A DNA stretch of 64,000 nt from Arthrobacter sp. APC 3897 (GCF_030407495.1 NZ_JASDDG010000005.1:1-64000); one strand, 5' to 3'; shown: positions 15,633-24,619, numbered from the stretch's first letter. Program-made: numbers and translations. Notes: generated by a model not told the origin, from the letters alone.

Positions 15633-18302
15633 CTAGTGCTGAGACCGGCGTGAGCGGCCGGCAAACAGCATGGCCGCGGGAATCAGGAGCAGGAGCAGTG
15701 GGATGAGCACGGCCAAAACCATCGGGGAGGAGGCAATTTCACCGGGGGTCATGGCCGTGGTGCTGGCCCGCATGGTGTCGGCGCCGTCGGAAATTTCTCC
15801 ATTGCCGTCAGCGAGGGTTGTGCTGCCCTCGGCCAGCTTGCTGTTGCCTTCGGCCAGCTCGGCAGCGCCGTCCCTGAGCTCGCCCGTTCCAGCGGTGAGC
15901 GTCTTCCCGCCCTCGTCCAGCTTGACGGTGCCGTCAGCAAGCGATCCGCTGCCGGATACCAGTTTGCCGGTGCCTTCGGCCAGGCTGGTTGCCCCGGTAG
16001 CCAGCTTGTCGTTGCCTTCCGAAAGCGTCACCGCGCCGGTCTCAAGAGTGGTCAAACCGGTGGAGAGGGTCTGCGCACCGGCTGCGAGCTTGTCTGCACC
16101 TGTCACCAGTTCCGGTGTCTTGGCGGCAAGCTCCGAGGCACCCGCGTTGAGCTTGCCGGCACCCTCTGCAATGGCGCCGGTGCCTGATGCCAGGGATCCG
16201 GCACCTGCCCGGAGCGTGGCCAGGCCCGTGGAGAGTTCTCCGGTTCCGGCGTAAAGCGTTTCAGCACCGGTAGTGAGGACGCCCGCGCCGGTAGCCAGCT
16301 GGGCGGCACCCGTCTCCAGGGCCTTTGTGCCCGTTGCCAGAGCGGCGGCGCCGGCGTTCAGCCTGCCCGCGCCGTCAGCCAGGGTTCCGTTGCCGGCGGC
16401 GAGGCTGCCTGCTCCGCCGCGCAGTGCGGCAAGCCCGGTGGAGAGATCTGAGGCTCCGGTGGACAGATCCGTTGCGCCGGCGGCGAGCTTCCCGTTGCCT
16501 TCCGCCAACGCGGCGGATCCGGCCTTCAATGCTCCGGTTCCGGCCGCCGCCTCAGCGAGGCCGGCCTCAAGGGCGCCTGCGCCGTCTGCCAGTTGCTTTG
16601 CCCCGCCCTGCAGCTGCGGGGAACCCGCGGCAAGCGCTGCGGCGCCGTCGGCCACGCCCTTGGCACCGTTGCGCAGTCCCGGTTCCTCGGCGGTGCCCCG
16701 GCCGTCGAATCCGGCCTTGATGGTGAGGATGCCGTTGTTGAGCGTTTCCGCACCCGCGGCAACCTGCAGTCCGCCGTCGCGGACGGCGGGGACTCCGCCG
16801 GCGAGGGCGGCTGCTCCTGCGCCTGCATCCGCTGCGCCCGAACGAACCCGTTCCAGTCCGTCCTTGAGCTGGGAGTTGTACGCGTTGCTGAAGTTGGTGG
16901 CACCGGCGGCGATGCCGTCCACACCGGCCTGGGTGCCCTGCGCCTGCGCCGTGATCGCCGCCAGGCGGTCATCCAGCTGTGTCCCGCCCAGGGACCGCGC
17001 ATCCAGCTGCAGCTGCTGCAGCTGGGCCACCATGTTTGCTGCGGCAGCTGATGCGTTTGCCGCACCGCCGGCCACGGTATCTGCACTGGTTGTCAGGACG
17101 GCTGCACCGCCGTTGACCAGGGGGATCCCGGCTGCGAGTTCTGCAGCCCCGTCACGCAGCAGGGGTCCGCCGTTGACGAGGGCATTGATGCCGTTGGAGA
17201 GGTTCCGCGCGCCCGCCGCCAGGTCGGCTGACCCGGTTGCAGCCGTGTTGACCCCGTTGCTGAGAGCCGCAGCGCCCGCGTTCACCCGGTTGGCGCCGGC
17301 CAGCAGCGCCTCGGTGCCGGCTACTGCAGCTCCGGTTCCTTCATACAGAGATTCTGCGCCCACCCGGAGGCCGCCTGCCCCCTGGGCCAGCTTCGAAACG
17401 CCCGCGTTGAGCTTGTCGGCGCCCGCAGCCAGCTCCGTGGCCCCATCCTTGGCTGACTGTGCGCCCTCGGCGAGGGCCCCGGCGCCGCCGGAAATCTTGT
17501 CGGCTCCGTCTTTGGCGTTTCCGGCACCTACCTTCAGTGTGTCGGCGCCGTCTTTGGCGGCGAGGGCCCCCTTATTGAGGTCCCCGGCTCCCGCGGCCAC
17601 TTGTCCCGCTCCGGCCTTGGCTGCCGTGGCGCCGTCACGGAGCTTGTTGCCGCCGTCGTTCAGCGCCTTGGCTCCGCCCACAATTTGTCCTGCTCCGTTG
17701 CGCAGTGCGAGTCCGCCGTCGTTCAGCTTTACGGCACCGGCGTTGAGCGCACCTGCGCCTTCAGCGGCACTCAACGCACCCTTGTTCAGGTCCCCAGAGC
17801 CGGCAGCGAGCTGCAGGGCCCCGTCGGAGGCACGGACCGCCCCGTCACGAAGCTGGATGCCGCCGTTGGCGAGCTGGCCTGCACCTGCATTTGCCGTTCC
17901 CGCGCCGGCGGCGATCTTCAGCGCTCCCTCGGCCGCAGACACCGCGCCGGTCTGGAGCTTCACGGCTCCCTCATCCAGGGCAACGGCACCATCCTTCAGC
18001 GATGTGGCACCGGTCTTGGCACCGGCAATGCCGTCGGCCAGGGTGTTGGCGCCGGCATCGACCTTCTCACTGCCCGCGGCAACCTTGGCGGCACCTTCCC
18101 GGGCCCTGGCTGCTCCCTCTTTCAGGTCGCCGGCACCGGTTGATGCGCGAACCGCGCCTTCACTGAGCTGGGTTGCCCCCGCGGCAACCCTGCTGGTGAA
18201 CAGTACAAAGAAAGCCAGCAGGAGGATGAGGAACAAAGCCAGAAGTGCCGTGAGAAGGGCATGCGGCCGGGAACGGTTCCGGCCGGAAAGAGAACTCGTC
18301 AT
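15633..18302 (-). CDS. Membrane protein composed of about 115 LxxGAxx heptad repeats
   Basis: This 889-residue protein has a basic N-terminus, a membrane segment at about residues 16-37, roughly 800 residues of seven-residue repeats of the type L-x-x-G-A-x-x, and a C-terminal membrane segment (about 858-880) before an arginine-rich tail. The repeats match the xxxLxxG heptads known from the extracellular part of YhgE/Pip proteins, but the multi-span ABC-2-like membrane region of YhgE is absent. Composition is dominated by Ala and Gly, with almost no aromatic residues. An SD (AAGGA) precedes the ATG. The periodic sequence leaves a long open frame on the opposite strand, which I do not consider coding. 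It probably forms a long extracytoplasmic stalk; its role is unknown. Confidence 0.88.
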   Translation of the reverse strand: MTSSLSGRNRSRPHALLTALLALFLILLLAFFVLFTSRVAAGATQLSEGAVRASTGAGDLKEGAARAREGAAKVAAGSEKVDAGANTLADGIAGAKTGATSLKDGAVALDEGAVKLQTGAVSAAEGALKIAAGAGTANAGAGQLANGGIQLRDGAVRASDGALQLAAGSGDLNKGALSAAEGAGALNAGAVKLNDGGLALRNGAGQIVGGAKALNDGGNKLRDGATAAKAGAGQVAAGAGDLNKGALAAKDGADTLKVGAGNAKDGADKISGGAGALAEGAQSAKDGATELAAGADKLNAGVSKLAQGAGGLRVGAESLYEGTGAAVAGTEALLAGANRVNAGAAALSNGVNTAATGSADLAAGARNLSNGINALVNGGPLLRDGAAELAAGIPLVNGGAAVLTTSADTVAGGAANASAAAANMVAQLQQLQLDARSLGGTQLDDRLAAITAQAQGTQAGVDGIAAGATNFSNAYNSQLKDGLERVRSGAADAGAGAAALAGGVPAVRDGGLQVAAGAETLNNGILTIKAGFDGRGTAEEPGLRNGAKGVADGAAALAAGSPQLQGGAKQLADGAGALEAGLAEAAAGTGALKAGSAALAEGNGKLAAGATDLSTGASDLSTGLAALRGGAGSLAAGNGTLADGAGRLNAGAAALATGTKALETGAAQLATGAGVLTTGAETLYAGTGELSTGLATLRAGAGSLASGTGAIAEGAGKLNAGASELAAKTPELVTGADKLAAGAQTLSTGLTTLETGAVTLSEGNDKLATGATSLAEGTGKLVSGSGSLADGTVKLDEGGKTLTAGTGELRDGAAELAEGNSKLAEGSTTLADGNGEISDGADTMRASTTAMTPGEIASSPMVLAVLIPLLLLLIPAAMLFAGRSRRSQH

Positions 18303-18456
18303 TGAAATTCCTTTGTGGTCATAAGGGGGTCCGATAAGCGGACAGTCAGCCGGGAGTGCGCCGGTGGGCCCTCGAATTCAGGCGTGCCGGACAGAAAGCG
18401 CCTCTGCTCTGATGACGAATTCCCCCGACACAAGTGTGATGTCTGTTACATCTAAC

Positions 18457-18470
18457 TTACTGAGCGGTAA
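18457..18470. promoter_or_regulatory. TetR-type palindrome 1 between heptad-repeat and OFA genes
   Basis: TTACTGAGCGGTAA is an imperfect palindrome close in sequence to the operator at 13459-13472. It lies 40 bases from a second, similar site. Confidence 0.5.
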
Positions 18471-18496
18471 CAAAGCAAGGAATCCGGGGAAAAAAC

Positions 18497-18510
18497 TTAC
18501 CGGCCGGTAG
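18497..18510. promoter_or_regulatory. TetR-type palindrome 2 between heptad-repeat and OFA genes
   Basis: TTACCGGCCGGTAG is symmetric except at its ends and extends to an 18-base near-palindrome. The common pattern of the three sites in this window is TTACYGRSCRGTAA. Confidence 0.55.
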
Positions 18511-18635
18511 GTTGCAGATTTCCCGCCCCCCGGATAACCGGTTGCGGCGTGTCACGGCGTTCCTGCGGGCGGCCATGGGGAATGCTGGCTGGCACACAGT
18601 GATGCAGGTGCCTAAGCCTTACAAGGGAGTTATGG

Positions 18636-20072
18636 ATGAGCTGGCTCGACCGTGAAAACACCATTGCCCCGCCGGGATTCAACCGCTGGCTGATTCCGCC
18701 CGCAGCCCTGGCCGTTCACCTGTGCATCGGCCAGGTGTATGCCACGAGCGTCTACAAGAACGCGCTGGTGGAGCACTTCGACGCCAGCCTGACCCAGATC
18801 GGCATCATCTTCTCGGTGGCGATTGTGATGCTCGGTCTGTCCGCCGCGGTCATGGGGACCTGGGTTGACCGGAACGGGCCGCGCAAGGCAATGTTCGTCT
18901 CCGCCGTCTTCTGGACCGGAGGCTTTCTGGTGGGTGCGCTCGGCATCTTCACGAATCAGCTGTGGCTGCTCTACATCGGGTACGGGGTCATCGGCGGCAT
19001 CGGGCTGGGAATCGGCTACATTTCTCCGGTCTCCACTCTGATCAAATGGTTCCCCGACCGTCCCGGGCTGGCCACGGGGATGGCCATCATGGGGTTTGGC
19101 GGCGGCGCGCTGATCGCCAGCCCGCTCTCCTCTGCACTGCTGACCTTCTACGATCCCGAGTTCGGGACCCCCGGAGCGAATGCCGGCGACGCCGTCGGGA
19201 AGCTTTTCCTGACCCTAGCCGCGATCTATCTCGTATATATGCTCTACGGGGCATTGACCATCCGGGTGCCGGCGGACGGCTGGGCACCGGAAGGATTCGA
19301 TCCAAAAACAGTGGCGTCCAAAGCATTGGTCACCACAAACCATGTGTCCGCAGCCAACGCGATCAAGACCCGGCAGTTCTGGCTGGTGTGGATTGTCCTG
19401 TTCTGCAACGTCACCGCCGGAATCGGCATCCTGGAACAGGCCGCGCCCATGATTCAGGATTTCTTCCGCCAGCCCGACGGCGTTTCCCTGGTGAGCGCGG
19501 CCGTTGCCGGAGGTTTTGTGGGCCTGCTGTCCATCGGCAACATGGGCGGGCGCTTTGTCTGGTCCGCCACGTCGGATGTGATCGGGCGAAAGCGGATCTA
19601 CATGGTCTACCTCGGAGTTGGAGCCGTCCTCTACCTGATGCTCGCCCTGTTCGGGGGCACATCAACCATCCTGTACGTGCTCTTGGCTTTTGTGATTCTG
19701 TCCTTCTACGGCGGCGGTTTTGCCACGGTTCCGGCCTACCTTCGGGACCTTTTCGGCACCTTCCAGGTGGGTGCCATCCACGGACGGCTGCTGACGGCAT
19801 GGTCCGCTGCAGGCATCGCCGGCCCGCTGATCGTGAACTCCTTCCTTGACGCGCAGGGAACACCGGGAGAGCTGAACGCGGAGGCGTACCAGCCGGCGCT
19901 GCTCACCATGGTGGCCCTGCTGGTGATCGGCTTCATCGCTAACCTGATGGTGCGTGCGGTCGATGCCAAGCACCACGAACCGGACAAGCACCAGGGATCA
20001 GCCAAACACCAGGAACCAGCCAAACACCAAGAGCCGGCTGAGAAAACCGAACTGGAAGAGGAGCACAAATGA
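18636..20072 (+). CDS. OFA family MFS transporter (oxalate/formate antiporter type)
   Basis: This 478-residue inner membrane carrier has twelve hydrophobic segments and the opening FNRWLIPPAALAVHLCIGQVYATSVYKNAL typical of the OFA family, related to the oxalate:formate antiporter OxlT. The motif WVDRNGPRK between segments 2 and 3 is the MFS signature loop. The C-terminal tail (about residues 445-478) is charged and histidine-rich with repeated KHQEPA units and is not part of the fold. SD AGGGAG is well placed for ATG 18636. Its stop overlaps the start of a 35-residue small-subunit gene by ATGA. The substrate is probably a small carboxylate, but that is inference. Confidence 0.9.
   Translation: MSWLDRENTIAPPGFNRWLIPPAALAVHLCIGQVYATSVYKNALVEHFDASLTQIGIIFSVAIVMLGLSAAVMGTWVDRNGPRKAMFVSAVFWTGGFLVGALGIFTNQLWLLYIGYGVIGGIGLGIGYISPVSTLIKWFPDRPGLATGMAIMGFGGGALIASPLSSALLTFYDPEFGTPGANAGDAVGKLFLTLAAIYLVYMLYGALTIRVPADGWAPEGFDPKTVASKALVTTNHVSAANAIKTRQFWLVWIVLFCNVTAGIGILEQAAPMIQDFFRQPDGVSLVSAAVAGGFVGLLSIGNMGGRFVWSATSDVIGRKRIYMVYLGVGAVLYLMLALFGGTSTILYVLLAFVILSFYGGGFATVPAYLRDLFGTFQVGAIHGRLLTAWSAAGIAGPLIVNSFLDAQGTPGELNAEAYQPALLTMVALLVIGFIANLMVRAVDAKHHEPDKHQGSAKHQEPAKHQEPAEKTELEEEHK
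19969..20050 (+). repeat. Repeats encoding a His-rich tail of the OFA transporter
   Basis: Imperfect 18-base units encode KHQEPA-like repeats at the cytoplasmic C-terminus. The histidines may bind metal or the region may be disordered. Confidence 0.6.
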
Positions 20073-20176
20073 GCAAGACAGGTATCCGCATCGCCGTGAG
20101 CTGGCTGCTCGTGGGCGTCCCGCTGGCCTACGGCGTCTTCCAGACGCTCTCCCGCGCCGCGGCCCTCTTCGGCTGA
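20069..20176 (+). CDS. MFS transporter small subunit (35 residues)
   Basis: The reading frame encodes 35 residues, MSKTGIRIAVSWLLVGVPL and onward to AAALFG, with one membrane-spanning segment. It starts at an ATG that overlaps the stop of the OFA carrier gene (ATGA). Tiny one-helix proteins of this type are annotated next to OFA carriers in actinobacteria as small subunits; their function is not established. Its position, overlap and hydrophobic helix support a real gene that helps assembly or stability of the carrier. Confidence 0.8.
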   Translation: MSKTGIRIAVSWLLVGVPLAYGVFQTLSRAAALFG

Positions 20177-20320
20177 CCGGCAAACGGAAGGTCCGGCGCG
20201 TGCACGTTATCCGGAGAGGGGGTGTTTTGGCGGAGGGAGGGATGTCACTATGGGGGACACATCCACTCATCGTTCCGCACCGGCAGCCATCTGCCTGCGT
20301 GCGGGGACAAGGAGAAAGAC

Positions 20321-21355
20321 GTGAAGGCCCTCCAATACCGCACCATCGGCTCGCCGCCTGAAGTCGTGGAAATCGATACTCCCGAGCCCGGTCCCGGCCA
20401 GGTCCGGATCAAGGTGACCGCCGCGGGCGTCTGCCATTCAGATGAGTTCATCATGAGCCTGCCCGATGACCAGTACGTCTATGGGCGTCCGCAGACCCTG
20501 GGCCATGAAGGCGCCGGCATAGTGGACAAGCTGGGCGACGGCGTGGAGCACCTGGAACTCGGAACATCGGTGGCGGTCTACGGACCCTGGGGTTGCGGGC
20601 AGTGCTACGAGTGTTCCAAAGGCAGCGAGAATTACTGCACCAACGCGGCCGCGTACGGCATCACCCCGCCGGGGCTGGGGGCACCCGGAGCCATGGCGGA
20701 ATACATGATCGTGGACAGTCCGCGGCATCTGGTTCCGCTTGGCGACCTTGATCCGGTGAAGAACGTTTCGCTGACGGATGCGGGGCTAACGCCGTATCAC
20801 GCGATTAAAGGGTCATTGGGCAAACTTCATGCCGGCGCCACCTGCGTGGTGATTGGCGTGGGCGGACTGGGGCACGTGGCGGTACAGCTGCTGCGCGCGA
20901 TGACCCCGGCCACAGTGGTTGCCCTGGATATCAGCGAGGACAAGCTGAATCTCGCCTCGGATGTGGGCGCCCACTACACCTTCCCGTCCGAGCAGGGAAC
21001 GGTGGCGCTGGTGCGGGACCTGACCCACGGTGAGGGCGCCAACGTGGTGTTCGATTTTGTGGCCAACCAGGCCACCATGGATTTGGGCCAGGCCATGATC
21101 CGGGCGCAGGGGGACCAGGTGCTGGTGGGCGTTGGTGCAGGCGTGCTGCCGGTGGGCCTCATGGCAGGGGCTATGGAGTCATCCATCCGGTCGCCGTATT
21201 GGGGCACCCGGCCGGAGCTCATTGAAGTCTTTGATCTGGCGCGGTCCAGCGGCATCAATGTGCATACCGAGGTGTTCTCCCTTGAGGAAGCGCCCAAGGC
21301 CTACGAAAAACTCAGGAAAAACCAGGTCCTGGGCCGCGCCGTCATCGTGCCGTAG
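20321..21355 (+). CDS. Zinc-dependent alcohol dehydrogenase (MDR family)
   Basis: This 344-residue medium-chain dehydrogenase oxidises alcohols or reduces aldehydes with NAD(H). The catalytic zinc ligands are seen in GVCHSDEF and GHEGAG. The structural zinc loop has four cysteines in GPWGCGQCYECSKGSENYC. The Rossmann motif is GVGGLGHVAVQLL. The GTG at 20321 follows a strong SD (AAGGAG) and is preferred over the longer open frame. It lies about 140 bases after the MFS small-subunit gene and may be co-transcribed with it. It converges with the phosphotransferase gene, only 11 bases apart. The physiological substrate is unknown. Confidence 0.92.
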   Translation: MKALQYRTIGSPPEVVEIDTPEPGPGQVRIKVTAAGVCHSDEFIMSLPDDQYVYGRPQTLGHEGAGIVDKLGDGVEHLELGTSVAVYGPWGCGQCYECSKGSENYCTNAAAYGITPPGLGAPGAMAEYMIVDSPRHLVPLGDLDPVKNVSLTDAGLTPYHAIKGSLGKLHAGATCVVIGVGGLGHVAVQLLRAMTPATVVALDISEDKLNLASDVGAHYTFPSEQGTVALVRDLTHGEGANVVFDFVANQATMDLGQAMIRAQGDQVLVGVGAGVLPVGLMAGAMESSIRSPYWGTRPELIEVFDLARSSGINVHTEVFSLEEAPKAYEKLRKNQVLGRAVIVP

Positions 21356-21366
21356 CCGGCACGCTC

Positions 21367-22485
21367 CTACCGCGGGGCAGGGGACAGGCCCGCAAATACC
21401 CGGGCCTGGGCGAGAAGCTGCGGAACGCCGGCGTCGAGCGACGGCGCAAACAGCCTGTCGTTGGGGCGCTCTCCCTTGAGCCACCTGGTGTAGATCGCTT
21501 CGCAGAAGATGGAGGCTTTCCACAGCGCCAGCGTCTGGTACCAGGGGAGGGCATCCAGGGACAGGCTGGTTTGATCCTGGTAGCGGGAGATCAGCTGTGC
21601 CCGCGTCAGGTAGCCCGGATTGCGGGTGACTGCGGTCAGCTCCAGCGGGCTGGGCGGGCTGTCAGGCTCGGCGTAGGTTGCAGTGAGGTAGCCGAGGTCA
21701 GCGAGGGGATCGCCCACCGCCGCCATTTCCCAGTCCAGGACGGCAGTGACCCGCGCCGGTGCGCCGGGATGGAACATCAGGTTGCCGGGCCGGTAATCCC
21801 CGTGCAGCACGGAAGCCTGCTGGCTTGACGGCAGATTGTCAGCCAGCCAGGTTCCCAGCCGGGCGACGTCGGGCAGCGAACGGGTGGTGTTGATCTCCCA
21901 CAGTGCGGAAAAGCGTTCCACCTGGCGGCGCAGGTATCCGTCGGCACGTCCGAAGGACGCCAGATCACCGGCCGCCGCATCCACAGCGTGCAGCTGGACC
22001 AGGGTGTCGACGACGGCGTTGCTGGTCGCCAGCCGCTGCTCGGGTGAGCTCAGGGCTTCCGGAATCACGTTGGTGATGACCATCCCCGTCAGGAAGGTCA
22101 TCACGTAAAACGGCACGCCCAGAACCGACTCGTCTTCACAGACGGCAAGGATCTTGGGGACCGGGATGCCGCGGTCCTGCAGCAGCTGCTGGATCCGGGC
22201 TTCACGGACCATGTCATGTGTTGACCGGGGCAGGGGAGGCCGCGGGCCGCGGCGGAGCACGAACACCTCACCGCCGCGCTCCAGCCGGTAGGTGATGTTG
22301 GACTGCCCGTCGCCGATTTGGGCCCAGGACAACGGCCCGGATCCGAGGTTGCGGGCGTCCAGGAAAGCGGTGACTGCGTCCAGGATCAGCAGCGGCGGGG
22401 AGGCGAGCTCGGCGGCTTCGGCGGAGGTTGCCACCACCTCGCTGCCGTCAGGCACCGACTGCATGGAAAGTGTGCCGATCGACAT
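21367..22485 (-). CDS. Phosphotransferase family protein (ACAD-associated APH type)
   Basis: This 372-residue protein has the aminoglycoside-phosphotransferase/kinase fold: ATP-binding strand and lysine-equivalent region (GDGQSNITYRLE, EVFVLRR), the catalytic loop VLHGDYRPGNLMF with HGD, and the metal-binding AVLDWEMAAVGDPLADLG. Proteins of this subfamily lie next to acyl-CoA dehydrogenases; some are fused to them, as in human ACAD10/11, where they phosphorylate hydroxylated fatty acyl chains before beta-oxidation. It follows the dehydrogenase gene by three bases in one operon. A role in resistance to aminoglycosides is unlikely from context. Confidence 0.9.
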   Translation of the reverse strand: MSIGTLSMQSVPDGSEVVATSAEAAELASPPLLILDAVTAFLDARNLGSGPLSWAQIGDGQSNITYRLERGGEVFVLRRGPRPPLPRSTHDMVREARIQQLLQDRGIPVPKILAVCEDESVLGVPFYVMTFLTGMVITNVIPEALSSPEQRLATSNAVVDTLVQLHAVDAAAGDLASFGRADGYLRRQVERFSALWEINTTRSLPDVARLGTWLADNLPSSQQASVLHGDYRPGNLMFHPGAPARVTAVLDWEMAAVGDPLADLGYLTATYAEPDSPPSPLELTAVTRNPGYLTRAQLISRYQDQTSLSLDALPWYQTLALWKASIFCEAIYTRWLKGERPNDRLFAPSLDAGVPQLLAQARVFAGLSPAPR

Positions 22486-22488
22486 CTT

Positions 22489-23754
22489 CTAGCCTTCCGC
22501 GGAACTAAAGGAGGCGGCAGTGTCCACTGAAGCCTGGAACGGGGCACCGGCTTCCACCTCACGCCGCCGGGCGGCGGAGGCCCGGCGGGCAATGGCCCAT
22601 TTATGGGTTTCGTTGGATCCGTCATAGATGCGGAATGCCCGAACCTCGTTGAGGTAGGACGCCAGCGGCAGCCGGTCGGAAACGCCGTCGCCCCCGCACA
22701 GCTGCAGCGAGCGGTCGATCACCCGGTACACCGCCTCGGAGGTGTGCGCCTTGGCGACAGAGCTCAGCGCGGAGCCCGCTTTGGCATTCTCTTCCAGGAG
22801 GGCGGCCGTCTTGGTGATGATCGCGTCGGATGTTTCCAGATCCATCACGTTCAGGGCCAGCATGTCCTGAGCAATCCCGAGCTCATGCATGCCGGAGCCG
22901 AAAATCTCCCGTGTGTTGGTCCGGTCCAGGGCAATGTCCATGGCCCGCCGGGCCAGTCCCAGCCAGCGCATGCAGTGCGTCAGGCGGGCCGGACCGAGGC
23001 GGACCTGGGCATAGCGGAATCCCTGTCCCGCGGCGCCCAGCACAGCGCTGTCCGGAACAAAAACGTCCTCGAAGTGCAGGTGCGGATGCCCGCCGCCGAT
23101 GGCTCGGTCCATGGTGGAGATTTGTTCGCCGATCCGCACGCCGGGAGTATCCATGTCCACCAGCAGCATGGTGGCGCCGGCGGGGGCGGAGGAGGAGCCG
23201 CCGTCGGCTGCAGCAGCGATCTCCGGCGTGCGCACCATGGCGATGCAGAAGGATGCATTGTTGGCACCGCTGATAAAACGTTTGTGGCCGTTGATCACCC
23301 ACCCGCCGTCCACCTTTGCCGCAGAGGTCCGCAGTGCGGCCGGATCCGATCCGGCACCCGGATGCGGCTCGGTCATCCCGAAGCAGGAACGTGCAGCACC
23401 GGAGACGAGCGGACGCAGATACTGCTCTTTCTGTGCCGGGGTGCCGATGAGTTCAAGCATGTGCATGTTGCCCTCATCCGGTGCCTGGCAGTTGAGCACC
23501 GTGGGGCCGATCAGTGAATAACCCGCCTCCTGGAAGACGGGGGACCAGAACTGCAGGGGAACACCCTGCCCGCCGTATTCCCGCGGAACATGGGGAGCGA
23601 ACACTCCGGCGCTCCTGGCCGCGGCCTGCAGCCGGTCCCGCTCGGATTCCTGCAGCCGTTCGCCGGGGGAAGGCTCGGACGGGATGACAACGGAGCGGAT
23701 GAAGTCCCGGGTGCGCAGCCGCAGGTCTTCTATGTCCGGGGGGAGGGTATTCAT
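22489..23754 (-). CDS. Acyl-CoA dehydrogenase (ACAD10/11-like)
   Basis: This 421-residue FAD enzyme introduces a double bond into acyl-CoA. Family motifs are CFGMTEPHPGAGSDP (substrate/FAD region), GGWVINGHKRFISGA, and the C-terminal LCGGDGVSDRLPLASYLNEVRAFRIYDGSNETH. Length and motifs match the ACAD10/11-type members, consistent with the phosphotransferase gene three bases downstream. An SD (AAAGGA) precedes the ATG. It is the second gene of a three-gene operon (SDR, ACAD, phosphotransferase) divergent from the TetR gene and probably repressed by it. Confidence 0.93.
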   Translation of the reverse strand: MNTLPPDIEDLRLRTRDFIRSVVIPSEPSPGERLQESERDRLQAAARSAGVFAPHVPREYGGQGVPLQFWSPVFQEAGYSLIGPTVLNCQAPDEGNMHMLELIGTPAQKEQYLRPLVSGAARSCFGMTEPHPGAGSDPAALRTSAAKVDGGWVINGHKRFISGANNASFCIAMVRTPEIAAAADGGSSSAPAGATMLLVDMDTPGVRIGEQISTMDRAIGGGHPHLHFEDVFVPDSAVLGAAGQGFRYAQVRLGPARLTHCMRWLGLARRAMDIALDRTNTREIFGSGMHELGIAQDMLALNVMDLETSDAIITKTAALLEENAKAGSALSSVAKAHTSEAVYRVIDRSLQLCGGDGVSDRLPLASYLNEVRAFRIYDGSNETHKWAIARRASAARRREVEAGAPFQASVDTAASFSSAEG

Positions 23755-23773
23755 TCGGTGTCCTTTGCGTGGC

Positions 23774-24556
23774 TCATGCGTTGCCGCCGGCAGCCAGGAG
23801 GCCGCCGTCGAGGTTCAGGATTTGGCCGGTGATCCAGGCCGCGTCATCCGAGGCCAGGAAGGCGGCGGCTGCCGCCACGTCCTCAGGTGTGCCCAGCCGT
23901 CCCAGCGGATAGGCGGCGGCCACCTGCTCCTCGCGTCCTTCATAGAGTGCCCGGGCAAACTGTGTCTTGACGACGGCGGGAGCCAGGGCGTTGACCCGGA
24001 TGGCCGGGCCAAGCTCCACGGCCAGGGAACGCGTGAGCTGCTCAATGGCAGCCTTGCTGATCCCGTAGAAGCTGATGCCGGGAGAGGGTGTTTGGGCGCT
24101 GACCGAGGACAGGTTGATCACGGAACCGCCCCGGCCGGCAAAATCGAGTTTTTCGTGGCGGTAGGCAGCCTGCACCCAGCCGAGGGTGCCGAACAGGTTG
24201 ACGTCGATGATCTTGCGGGCGGCTTCGGGGTCAAGGTCCATCAGCGGACCATAGACCGGGTTGATGCCGGCGTTGTTCACCAGGATGTCCAGCCGGCCGA
24301 ATTCTGCCGCCACCGCGTCCAGCACTTCGTCCCTGTGGTTGGCATCGTCCGATTTGCCCGCAATGGCAAGGACGGAGCCTGCGGGGAATGCTGCCGCGGC
24401 TTCCGCCAGAGGTTCGGGCTTGCGGGCGGTGATGCAGACGCGGGCACCTTCTGCCACCAGCCGCTGGGCCACAGCCAGCCCGATTCCCCGGCTGGCACCG
24501 GTAATAATGGCTGTTTTTCCGTCCAGCCTGCGGGCGGGAACGCTGTTCTCTGGCAT
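23774..24556 (-). CDS. SDR family oxidoreductase
   Basis: This 260-residue classical short-chain dehydrogenase has the cofactor motif TGASRGIGLAVAQ, the NNAG motif (VNNAGINPVYG), and the catalytic tetrad Ser and Tyr-x-x-x-Lys in VINLSSVSAQ and ISFYGISKAAIEQL. The C-terminal ITGQILNLDGGLLAAG completes the pattern of 3-oxoacyl-ACP/CoA reductase-like members. A strong SD (GAGGAG) supports the ATG at 24556; the upstream extension is rejected. It is the first gene of the operon with the ACAD and phosphotransferase and could supply the hydroxyacyl-CoA oxidation step. Confidence 0.93.
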   Translation of the reverse strand: MPENSVPARRLDGKTAIITGASRGIGLAVAQRLVAEGARVCITARKPEPLAEAAAAFPAGSVLAIAGKSDDANHRDEVLDAVAAEFGRLDILVNNAGINPVYGPLMDLDPEAARKIIDVNLFGTLGWVQAAYRHEKLDFAGRGGSVINLSSVSAQTPSPGISFYGISKAAIEQLTRSLAVELGPAIRVNALAPAVVKTQFARALYEGREEQVAAAYPLGRLGTPEDVAAAAAFLASDDAAWITGQILNLDGGLLAAGGNA

Positions 24557-24619
24557 GGAACTCCTCAGGATGAAACGGGGACCGGCGAGAGCCGAACCAA
24601 AAAGCACTGGGACCGAGCA

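Larger units (their letters stand above)
18303..18635. other. Divergent promoter region with two related palindromes
   Basis: This 333-base gap lies between the heptad-repeat gene (minus) and the OFA transporter gene (plus). No gene is seen. It holds the palindromes at 18457-18470 and 18497-18510 and otherwise nothing I can name. Confidence 0.6.

Noticed and set aside
16273-18324. Long open frame on the plus strand opposite the heptad-repeat gene
   Set aside because: It mirrors the periodic Ala/Gly codons of the real gene, lacks an SD at its start and has a low-complexity Ala/Pro/Ser composition unlike a real protein.
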